Notes under the pieces: model-generated
What the model was told of the DNA's origin: nothing
Databases searched by the model: none
Seen by the model: the letters and a program-made list of their open reading frames with translations, nothing else
Origin: Lepturacanthus savala
Taxonomy: Eukaryota; Chordata; Actinopteri; Scombriformes; Trichiuridae
Direction: 5' to 3'
Length of the DNA stretch: 64,000 nt
Assembly (NCBI GenBank): GCA_030544235.1
Contig: CM060484.1
Location: 11,799,531 to 11,863,530, forward strand
Shown here: piece by piece, positions 30,001 through 42,000 of the stretch
Layout of the letters: each line of letters begins with the position of its first letter
Numbering within the stretch: the stretch's first letter is position 1
Program-made: the position numbers and the translations under genes

Positions 30001-33000
30001 CCAAGAAAAACATCATCGCACGGCGTGCCATTATATGAGCTTTGAGCCTGGAAGACTGGAAACAATAAAGAGAAAGCTTTCTTAGTCACACACAGTACCA
30101 GTCAGAAGTTTGGACACAGTGGGAGACTATGAAAAGGAGCCGTTCTGGAGTCTTATGCTTCATCAGTACTGGTGTTATGTCTGACCATGACAAAAATCAA
30201 AAGTGTTTATACTTGATCAGGATACCTAGAAAGCAAGCCGGACATCATAGAGACAATCTAAGCAGTACATCTGATGGAGTCTATGGGACAGTTAAAGGTA
30301 CAGTATGTAATTTCTGGCTGCATCTACAGCAGTTGGGCCATGCTGTACCAAGCAGTACCAAAATGTGCCAAGCCATATTAAAGAGATAGTTCGGCAATCT
30401 TACCCCTATTTCCCATGTGGAGACCAGAATTTCACCGTCCAGTACTGAACTTAGTGCATCTCAGTAAGATGTTCTGTGTAATGTATTCCATTTTATTCAT
30501 TTGTACTTGCTTTGAAAGGTGTAAAAATAAGCTTTGCACCCCTATTTGCGACCAGCAGAGGTTTACTAGAGCTCCAGTTAGCAAGTTGTCTATAAATTGT
30601 AGCAACAACAATACGTGAGCGTAAAGTGTGAGCTTCCTGTTGCGCTTTCCCAGGAAAGGCCTACTGCAAATCTGCACTGTGCACTCTAAATATATTGAAA
30701 ATCCAGCTGCAGGGAAATTTCTAAAAGCTCAATACTGGAGGGACCAGAGCTACACAGATAGCTACATATGCAAATATTACTGGCCTTATAAGTTATTACT
30801 ATTATTATAGTGATGTGAGATTAGACTGTTACTGATTACTTTCTTTCCCCTCTACCACAGGAATCTTCTTGAGGTGCAGCAGGACTGCACTATGATTCTT
30901 CCTGTGGTGGTTCTTCTGGTCCTGTTACTCTCTGGACCTCAGTCGTCTCTGCAGGGAGACACACAGGAGATCGGCAGCAGTGATGAGATCCTGGAGAGGG
31001 AATTCATCTATGCGCCGCGTCAGAAACGTGCCGCGGTCGACCCCCAAACGGACAAATGCTCTTACACTTTTATTGTGCCTCAGCAGAAGAATAACGGGGC
31101 CATCTGTGTGAACTCCAAGGAGCCTGAGGCCCTGCTGGAGAACCGGGTCAATAAGCAGGAGCTGGAGCTGCTCAACAGTGAGCTGCAGAAGCAGCGGCGG
31201 CAGATCGAGGTGCTGCAGCAGTTGGTGGAAGTAGACGGGGGCGTGGTCAACGAGGTCAAGCTGCTGCGCAAAGAGAGCCGCAACATGAACTCCCGCGTCA
31301 CGCAGCTCTACATGCAGCTGCTGCACGAGATTATCCGCAAACGGGACAATGCTCTGGAGGTGTCGCAGCTGGAGACCCGCGTGCTCAACCACACCAACGA
31401 GATGGGGAGGCTAGCGTCAAGATACCGCGACCTGGAACACAAGTACCAGCATCTGTCGGCGCTCGCGAGCAACCAGAGTGCTCTGCTGGTGCAGCTGGAG
31501 GAGCACTGCAAGCGGGGGGGATACTCGTACGGCGTGGTGCAGGAGAGGATCCGTCCCGCCCGCCCACAGCCTCCGGTCCTCGCTCAGCCTCCCCTGCAGA
31601 GGCCTGCATTGTCTCCCGGAGGCTACAGACCCTTCCATCCACCCACCTATACCCGACACGCCAGCAACCCCATGACAAACGAGATACAGAACGACCAGAA
31701 CGCCAAAGCTTTACCGCCTCCGCTGCCCACAATGCCGAGTGCTACCTACAGCTTTACAAATGAGCCGTCTGGTAAGTACAAGTCGTCATATCTTTCTTAA
31801 ATTTAAATTACATACACACGATCTTCAATGGCCTCAGTCTACATCTGTAAAACTTTGACGGCTAACAAGTAGCTCTCCTAGGATAATACAAAAAACTTGA
31901 ATCAATTCAACAAGAACTCTCAATTCTTGCAGTCAGAGCAGTCAAACTAACCTGCACTACCTGGTTTGTTATACAGAACCATTTGAGAAGTCATCCTTAA
32001 AAAAAAAAAACAAACATACTTGACAGGTGATTGGATGAACCATCGGTCTGTCACTAACCACAGATACGTCTGATTCACACATTATGGCATGATCTCACAA
32101 ATCCAGCTGTTTTTTTTGTCTAAAAGTATAGTTGCCGAAGTCTATGATTGCGTTTTTTTTACTCAAATAAAAAAATCGAAATGTTATTCATACAGTTTTT
32201 CCCCCTGATGACATGATAGTAGACAAAGGCTTTAAGCAAAAAAAATAAGTTTCCAAGTGCTTTCTGCCATATGACGCCATTGAATTCCTACCCCTGGAGT
32301 ATAAAATGAAAAAAAGGGATATATAACATGATTGTTAGTGACTCAAATTAATTCTTCTGTTCTGCTGTACATGAACTGCAGGAAAGACCAAAAGCTGAAA
32401 CGGATACCACAGAGGAGCTGAAATGAGAAGAAAACAATAAAGCACAACTTGTGCATCTTAATATAATAGGAAAATATTACATTATATATTTTTATGGAAA
32501 TGTCAGATGAGAAATGGTTGTTGGCAGTACTGGCACGGACAAGTCATGCAGTCCTTTCTGATCAAACAGGCTGCTGCAAAAAGACTCCATGTCCAGTCAG
32601 TTCACAGATTTTCCATCCACAAGAAAGACAGAACAAACATTTCCAGAGCAGATGTAGATAAGCGTATTAAAACGAATGCATTCCTAATTCTCACTAGGCT
32701 TCACTTCATGTGAAATGTATTAGGTTTCTTTAAAAAAGGGAGAGTTTAAGTAGATTATGTACACCTGAAATGAGGTTAATTAATTAGTAAGTTTGCCAAA
32801 AAAAACTATCAGTAACTGATTTGATGAATCACAATTGTCTAAGGAAAATGTTTAAAACGTCTGAGTTCAAGCTTCTGCTGCTTTTCTTTAGTCCACACAG
32901 TAGTAAGTACGGAAATTATGACTGAAAGTTTTTCAGACAAAAGTATTTGATGTCCTGATAAAGGTCTGCGTCGGTCGGTTTTGTAGCTTTGTGAATGATT

Positions 33001-36000
33001 TTTTACATTTTTATGGACTATCTGAGCAATAAAGGCTTTGAAACATTTCTAGTTTTCTAATCTCTTGTTTCTTGACATTTGCGACTACAAAAGAGCACCT
33101 TCCAGTCTATTACTCAGCAGCTACCCGTGTGAGTGCTGAGTGCCATTTGACTTATAAATCAAGAAAATAACTGCCATTAAAATGATGAAAGTAATTGGGT
33201 TGTACAAGGACAAAATGTTTTTATGACAAATGAAGGAATGCCAAAGAGTGTTCTTAAACAACAGAACTTTTATTTTCATGATGGATGTTTCTTACCCTAT
33301 TACTCAAATGTGATGGACTACTTCCAATGTCAAGTCTACCAGGTGATATTTGTAATTAACATTTCAATGGGTGTAAAATGTTGGAGAATTCTTTTAAATT
33401 CTGTAAATTTAGTCTGATTAAGTACATTAGCTAGGTTTGGTTTTCTCCAATGAACTAGAAACATACACCCAATACTCAGACATCAGCCCACTCTATCTGC
33501 TTGGGATCTCCTCTGCAAAACTTTTGCAATGATCACTGCCTCTGCTCTATTTGGAACATGATCTCACATTCCTGCCACTTTTGAAATTTCAAAAATTCTG
33601 AAATGTTTGGTCTCCGAAGACTCCTTCTTAAACACTTTATCTTCTTAAAGTGTAAATGAAGGCTGGTGAATCTGAATGTCTCTTAGGGTAATTTCACAAA
33701 TGAAGTATGGTTCATTTGGTCCAGTTCAAGGGCAAAAATCATATATTTTTGCATTTTTTTGGCCATTTTTTTGGCCAGTTCATTTCAGTGCATGGTGTAA
33801 AAATATGCATGTTGTCATATCCATGCAGTTTGTTCTGGTCCAAATGGGTTGATGAAGCAAAAAAATATGTTGTGGGACATCTTTTATGACACAGTTTCAC
33901 AATGGAGAGACACCTGCGTGGGTTGATTTTAGCTCTGGTCATCGGGCATTACCTCATTTGCATCCATCACTTCCGGATGCAATAACAATAACGTAAATCG
34001 CAGCTGACTCGAGCAGCTGGTTTAATCCAGAGATGATTGAATGATGAACCGCACCAAGGGGGGGAAAAGAATTCTAGAGTCATTCCATTGAACTAAACAA
34101 GACGTGTGAAAACACCCCTCAAAGCTATAACTGGACCCTGAAAGCACCATTTTCTTAACGGGCATTGTGATTCACAGCCCTTCATTTACATTTTAAAATA
34201 TGCATTTATTTGCAGAATAGAAAGAACCACTTTCATCCTGCTACACCTACATACTTATGTTGCAATACAGAGGCTGCATGTTCTGTAAGTGTCAGTGCAA
34301 TGTTTTTTTTTTCTATACATAATGTAATAAGGAAATCTGACTAAAGTAAATGCATCACCTCTTTGTGCCGATGATCATTTTTGCTGCTGCTAGCATCACA
34401 GACACACAACTATGGCCTGGAAAACATTTGTCATATTTGGCACACTAACCCTTGGTCAGAAGTGACTTCACTTTTCCAGGAGCCTCCTTCAATGTGTTTA
34501 AATATTCTATTTAATGATGCAGCGTCTGTCACTTGCTCAGGTTGTTAGTATTATAATAATGACGATAGAGCATTAGTGAAAATAAACGCCAGTCACGAAA
34601 GTTTTCAGTGCGACACACCGTATACCTTCCCTTTCTCCTGCAGGTCCGTTCAAAGATTGTCTGGAGGCTCTGGAGGGCGGATATTCCACTAGTGGCATGT
34701 ACCTCCTGAGACCAGACAACAGCAACCGACTCATGCAGGTTTGGTGTGACCAGAGACATGATCCCGGTGGTTGGACTGTCATCCAGAGACGTCAGGATGG
34801 CTCCGTCAACTTTTTTAGAAACTGGGAGACGTACAAGGTACTCATGAGGATTTTAGATTAGAATTATGGTCAACGTCAATTTTTGGTGTTGTTTTTGTTC
34901 TATATCCATACCTGTCAACTGAAGATGCTTTGTTACAGTGACAAACAATGGACAAAAATTAACTATGAGAATCAAAAAGAACATATATTTGATAGAATGT
35001 GAAAACTTGAACATGTAATCCCACCTCTAACCACAGACTCTCATTGACTCTGCAGCAATGACACTGCAGAAGGACATGTCACATGGTTATAGCGTAAATG
35101 TAAAAAATTATATGGTCATCTTTGAGATGAATGAAATTGAGAGCTAATATTCATCTGCTGGTGTTTTCAGGCAGTAAAACTGCCATCAAAGCCCAGCAGC
35201 AGTGTTGGAGCTGGTTGAGCGAAACAAAACACTTTTCAACTCGCAGTACTTCACCGCCACGTGACCCAACTGAATAATGGTGTCATTTGGGTTCTCACAC
35301 ACTCCCAGACAGACAGCAGGGTCTGCGGGGCTGTCTCTGTGGTCCGGCCAAAAACTGAATGCTGCAAAGAATGCTGGTTCATAATCAAGTGTTTGATTGT
35401 ACAGTTATAATGTGTTGTGATAATTTCAAATACTCACAAAAGGATAGTTTTTATATCAGAAGTTTTTATAGATAGGAACTTTATCAAAATTGTAGGGCAA
35501 TCATTCACTCAACTTTTAGTAGGCTTGTGTAATAATCAGAATAGAACTAATATACAAAGTCCTAGCCTACTGAGATCATTGACACCAGCACAATCAATGT
35601 AGGTACATGCATAAGCTAGAAGAAAATAAAATATGCTTTGGGTTGCAGCTATGCAAAGGAAGTGTGAACTAGAGGTGTTCATGGGTCCACCGGGACCAGA
35701 GACCTGACGCATGTGGGTTTGCATCCAAGCTTTAAATGGTCAAAGGGGTCTTGTTCAATTGTCATGGTCCTCAGGTCTGTTTAATATTATGTGGATCCAG
35801 TGTAGCCACAAGTCCACAAGTAGCGATGGTAGTAGTTTAAGTAGTGCCATAGTAACTTCACAAGCTATTTTTCCCAGAGCATTTCTGAAGATGAAGATTT
35901 TGATGTTTTATCCTGCAAATGTGCACACTAAGGCACATATGTACACACATTGTGTACATTACAAAGTTTTCTTTTGATTCTAAATGGAAAATCTGGCTTT

Positions 36001-39000
36001 AAAACTGTTCCTGCAACGAGTGTTCTTGCATTTATTTCAGTTTGGTTGATGTTATTTCATCTCGTTGATAATATAATGTTGCTCCAAATGTTGACGACAG
36101 TAACAATAAGTGTGTGTGGGTTTGTTGTAACATCAGAGAGCAGTGGTCAGAATCAATCCAAAGTACGGCTGATAGCAAATTGACAATGCTAACGTTAGCG
36201 GATGTCGAGTTACAATAGATCAAAAAGGGCAAATAGTGGAGGTTAACTTAATCATGCTAGATTCAACAAAACTGCAAACCCAATTGTTACCTAGTTATTT
36301 TTCACCCATCATCATGAAAACAAGTGGACGTACTGAACTGAAATAAAACTAATAAGTAGATTAGCCTGTTTTAATCAGCAGGAGAGGAACAACAGAAAAC
36401 CTGGATGCATTTTACAAACTTTCTTGGCAAGGATGGATTATAGGCGTCACGGCTAGGCCTAAGACATAAGGCTACTAACATTACATAAAGTTTTATTTCA
36501 CAACTTTTAAATAAATGTCAACTTGTTATTAGCAATCAGCTGTGAAATAGGAAATTTGGTCCGTTTCTCTCGGCCAGGTTTGGTACAATATTTCTCCATT
36601 CTGCATGTGCTGGGTCCCAGCTTTCAAATAATAAACAGGCCCAGTTCAATCTTTCTGAGACATTTTTTATTCATATTGTAACAAAATGGATATCTACATC
36701 TGCAACACTTGCTATTAAAATGTGGAAAATCATTTCATTTTCAAAAAGCATTTATTAACTACAGCTCCCATTGGGGTTTTGGGTTGCGTAGTGGTCTACT
36801 ACTTAGATGTGTTTTGGTCTGCTATGCATCCTCCTTTACGGAAAACTGCACCAACACTTGGCACCTGCAGCCAGTTGGAAAATTCAGAACTACTTTGACA
36901 GTAGTGTTGCTAAGGCAAACAGGAGATAGATAAATGGCTAAATTTAGTAGCAGTTGATCAATTTCCTCAGTGGTTATGGGCAAGTAAAAGGGTAAAAAGG
37001 ACTGAAACTACCAAGGTGAAATAATAAATAATTTGGAAGTTCAGACTGTGAATGGCTTTAAAGTGAATGGGAAAGTGGTCTCAGACTTTTAGACTCAACT
37101 CTATATCTGTAAGGAAATAATTAAAAATGCCATTTAGCTTCCACACCTAAAACCCATCATTAACTGAGCAAACTGTCTGGCCAACTCAACTAATTATGTA
37201 ATGTGAGCAATCACAAGAACAACAACAAAATCAAAAGAATGAGATCACATCAAGATTTTAATCCACTCCCACTGAACTACACATGGTCTCAATACTGCAT
37301 CCAGTGAAGTGATCTAAAGACCATGTTTCTCAGTGACTACCGGTGGAAACCGACATTACGTAAATACGGGTGCAGGGTGAAACGTTTCGGTGCCAAAGAT
37401 CCTGTGGCCCAAAGTGAAGACGTCCCAATCTGGAAGCTCTTCTCAGTACTGGAGCACAACAGAACTTCCAAGTTGTCCCTCAACCTGATCATTCCCTAAC
37501 CCGCCTCAATGAGTCAACAAGGCACTTAGAGCCAATTACAGTCTCACATTTGGCAGGGACAATGACTGCCTCCTGATTTAATCCATGTGTTATGTAATTG
37601 AAGCCAGGAATTCAGACGCACAGTGAGTTCTAGTGAAGAGGATCTTAAACACGTCCTGCCATTGTGCCACTGCTTAAGCCTCATGTTCTGACATCATACC
37701 AGTACTTCAGAGGCCTGGAAAACACGGGTGGTTTGTTGTTGGAATTTAATGATTGTATCCAAGGGGAGGAAAAGAAAACAGCTTATTTCTTGTAAATGCT
37801 CGAATAAGAAAATCACTGTGGCATTTCCTATTAATTCATGTTAGGCACAATTGGAATGTACTGTCCTCAACTAACTATGAAATATATTCCTTCTACCACA
37901 GCAAGGGTTCGGGAACATTGATGGTGAATACTGGTTAGGCTTAGAGAACATCCACTGGCTGACTAACCAGGCCAACTACAAGCTGCTGGTGACCCTTGAA
38001 GACTGGACTGGACGCAAGACCTTCGCAGAGTACGCCAGCTTCCGTGTCGAGTCTGAGGCCGACTTCTACAAGCTCCGTGTGGGCCGATACAACGGCAATG
38101 CTGGAGACTCTCTTACCTGGCACAATGGCAAGCAGTTTACCACGTTGGACAGAGACCACGATGTCTACACAGGTGAGCAGACTGCAGCACAAGAGAAGGC
38201 AATCTCAACCACTAGTGGGATTTTGCAAGAAATGCAGATGTTTTGGTATCATATTTTAATCATTAAAGGACCCAACCTTATACTGTATGTCATTCCTTTT
38301 ATCAAATAAAGAAAGTAAATCATAACTGCCAGTGGTAAGTTGATACAAATGCTGGTCAGGTGTCCAGGGTGTAAACTGCCCCTGATCAAATATCTCAGTC
38401 ATGTTTCAATGTGATATTTCTTCAACCTTTGCTAACATAAAAAATGTTTTGCAAAGAATATTAAACTGAAATATATTAAGCCTAATAAATTGAGGCAACA
38501 GGAGAAACTGAAAAATGAGACAAAGCGGCCAATCACATATTTAACCTGTGTTGCTTTTAAAGCATCCATCATTCATCCAAACTGATGGTACTCATAACTT
38601 GTTCTTCATGAAAAACAATCCCAACAGCCTGACTGTGGCAGAGCAATCTTCTTGGTGTAAAAGGGGCTATTATCAAATTGGCAGCAGCACACAAACTCAC
38701 TCACAATCCACAATCAGGACAGACTAGTCCAGACTCAGCGACGAAGGTAAAAATGTCAAGTACAGTGAAATAAAAAGTTGATTACTGGCTCAAAAATATA
38801 CTTGAATAAAAAAAGTGAAAAAGTAATTTGAAAAGTACTTGTTCCTTCAAAAAAATATACTTCGATACTGATGTGATTTCTTGTATCTCCAGGTAACTGT
38901 GCCCACTACCAGAAGGGAGGATGGTGGTATAATGCGTGCGCTCACTCTAACCTGAATGGCGTGTGGTACCGCGGAGGGCATTACCGTAGCCGCTACCAGG

Positions 39001-42000
39001 ACGGGGTCTACTGGGCTGAGTTCAGAGGGGGGGCTTATTCTCTGAAGAAGGTGACCATGATGATACGGCCCAATGCAAACACCTTCCATTAACATTTCTG
39101 TCAGCCAAAACCCAACAGGATTTACTTGGGAAACAATTCCTCCAAAGGGATTCTACCTTCATAACACAAAAACAGGCATCATCCATTTGAACTTTGCTTT
39201 TTTTTTCCTGTTGGCTGCATCAAATTCATAAAGTTTCTTCAAACTGTGCTTTTTTCTATTATAAATTTGCATTCCCTCTACAGGTTTTACTTACCTTTTT
39301 GGGCTCATAAAGCAACGTTGTGCACAAACCAACAAAATCACACATTAAATGGCTGTAATCCCATCACTGTCGCTCTCCATCTGTGTGATTTTGTTGATTT
39401 GGTGATTTTGTTGGTGTGCACGACTTCAATAAATAAAACTAAATTTACAGCAGGATTATTTTATAATTCTGCATCACAGTAAAATAACGCAGGGATGTGT
39501 ATCCATAAATCTGAACTGCTGGCAATTAACTGGTACCTCATATCACCATTGGTGCTAATATGTATAATACAGGCTGAGATCAGTTCTAAAGACAGAAATC
39601 CAGTTATTTATTCTGATGCAATTTCCAAGACGATTTCCAGAAAAATCTGTCTAAATGCCACCATCTTTTCCTTTGTAAGTCTCTTAACTTCTTCTGATAT
39701 TTTGATACAACCATAATTTTACTGACTGCCAAGTACTGTGTGTAACCAAAGTACCAAGTTCAACAGGTCAACTTTCCTTGAATCTAAATGACAGAGACTG
39801 TGGACTGCACAGCTACCTATATCATTGAACTCACTAAGCATCTGGACTGTCATAATTCTATAATGCTTGTTAGTTTTTTATAGTGAGGTTAGAAGTTGCA
39901 AAACAAACCATTGTTGTTGCCGCTAATGGTGCAGAAATAATCTTCTCGTTATATCCTGATCTACCATTGATGGGGCCGCTGTTACATTGTCTCTAAGTTA
40001 ATGTGCATTTATGTGTTTTTGAAAGATGATGCTAATGTTTTGGCGCTGAAGATTCTGGTACTCAATATTTTTGTGCCACTACTCACTAACTTTACTGTAT
40101 TTAACCATTTTATGCTCAGAAAGGTATCCATGTTTACACAGATCTTTTCATTCCAGAGTATATACAGATAGAAGAGTCGGGCTCTGTCATCGGTACACAT
40201 TTAAAAGGATTACTGATCGTTCATGCTGGAAGTGTTACCTTGGTGACCAACAGTGTCACTGTGTTGCATAACAGTGAGATTAGCATGTTTTGGTACCATT
40301 GTGTCTATGCAAAGAAAAAGAACAAACTAAATCTCTCTATAGCTAGAGAGCAGAAGACATAAGGACTTAGTTTTCACCAAAAAAGAAAACAAAAATGTCC
40401 AAACACATAACTCCACCTAAAACCACAAACTGTATTTTACATTTACAAATGACACGCACCATGTTAAATCAGTGAACTTTGGACAGAGCTAGGGTAGCCG
40501 TTTCCCTCTGCCTCCAGCACTTTTATGCTAATTTAGGCTAACCACATCCTGATTGTTGCTCAGTACTTCTTGAAATATTCATCACCAGCTCCTAAACAAA
40601 GACCCGCCTCATCTATTTTATGTGGACATTGTGTGTTACATTACACCCTTTAAATGGAGACAGAAATGACAAAAAAAAACACATTTAAAAGTTTCAGTTC
40701 TTCCAACCTGCCAAAGTTTCTGATTTGTTGAAAAGATCAGTCACTGTAATAGTGTGCAGTTACAGTATGTACCAGGTACTCTGTGTATATATGCTGTTTC
40801 ATTAAGAGTATTTTTATAGTCTGTATGTTATCAATCTTGCAGTAAACCATGTACAGCCCCGCTTGTGTTTCCAGTGACCTCATTCCATGAGTTTCTCTCT
40901 GTAACTATTCTTTTATTTTGCTTAAAGGTACAGTTTCTGGCAACATCTAGTGGTGAGGTTGCATATTCCAACTAAATGAGTGCTTCAACATGTAGGACAC
41001 AACAATTCTTGTTTTGATTGGATTATATACCAATTGGAACATATGTATGAATATTCTATTTCTGCCAAGTTTGTCCTGCTTGATGCTGCTAAATGCTGCT
41101 GATTCTTACACACTGTACCTTTAAATATGAGATAATGATGCTTCCTTGTAAAGGAATCACAAGCATTCTAGACATCTAGACTACTATTCAATTCACAGAG
41201 GAAAGAAATACTCTGAGTCCAGAAACCAAATAAAAAAAAAAAAGTGAAATACTGGTAAAAAATGAAAACGAAGCTAAAATCAATAAGTGATACGGAGGGA
41301 TTTTCAGGTTTCTCTACTTGAGGATGAATAATGAACCTTAGAGAAACCAGCAGTGTTTAAATATTATAAATGAAAGTTTAACAGAAATAGAAAAACAGAG
41401 TCAAGCCTTCACATGTGGAGTCTGGTGGCGTCCATTTCCCCTAGCACCCACATGATGCAAGGTTGAAGACACAGATATAGGAGAATTGATAACGAACACA
41501 AACACGGGACGGTGCCGGTTGTTGACTTTGTTTTGAGAACATCCCCTTTTATATACAAAAACATACCTCTACAAGACCCCAGTCAGTCTGGAGTCTAGTA
41601 TAAAGGTCAATTGCACAGGTCAGAGAACACTGACACACACAGAAACATGCAAAAGGTCAAATCAAATCTCATAATGAGAATGTAAGAGTACACTTTCACT
41701 TTATACTTGGAAGATCTCTTCATTTTAAAGTATATTTGCATAAAGCTGTAACATTACCTACCAATCAACATGTCTACAGTACACCTTTCATGTTATTACT
41801 ACCAGACATTTAATTCATAACAATGCACCAGTGTGTCTGAAGCAAATGGAGATTATTATAACTTCAATGGAGATATGGTTAATATGCAAACATGATGACA
41901 TGTAGACTGTCAGACTGTACTTTCCAGCACTTTCAATAATAATACATTGAAAGGCCAGTAACTGAGGTCCTATGGAACCAACGACCTATTTAATAGCAAC

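Larger units (their letters stand above)
9353..30860. other. RALGPS1 intron, part upstream of angptl2
   Basis: 21.5 kb. Holds the MITEs at 10171-10670, 10984, 13190, 15052, 18941 and 23253, the minisatellite, the SINE and several microsatellites. The angptl2 promoter and 5' noncoding exon(s) should be here but are not identifiable by eye. Stretches at 15440-18940 and 25000-29000 hold nothing else recognised. Confidence 0.6.
31772..34643 (+). other. angptl2 intron between coding exons 1 and 2
   Basis: 2.9 kb. Contains an AATAAA at 32436, the unclassified repeat at 33455 and the TIR element at 33685. The rest is plain AT-rich intron. Confidence 0.75.

Noticed and set aside
30874..30891. Upstream in-frame GTG as the angptl2 start
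   Set aside because: The ATG at 30892 opens directly into a signal peptide and has A at -3; a GTG start would place charged and polar residues before it.
30925..31392. 155-codon minus-strand frame opposite angptl2
   Set aside because: It is antisense to the high-GC first angptl2 exon; such frames arise from codon bias and it resembles no protein.
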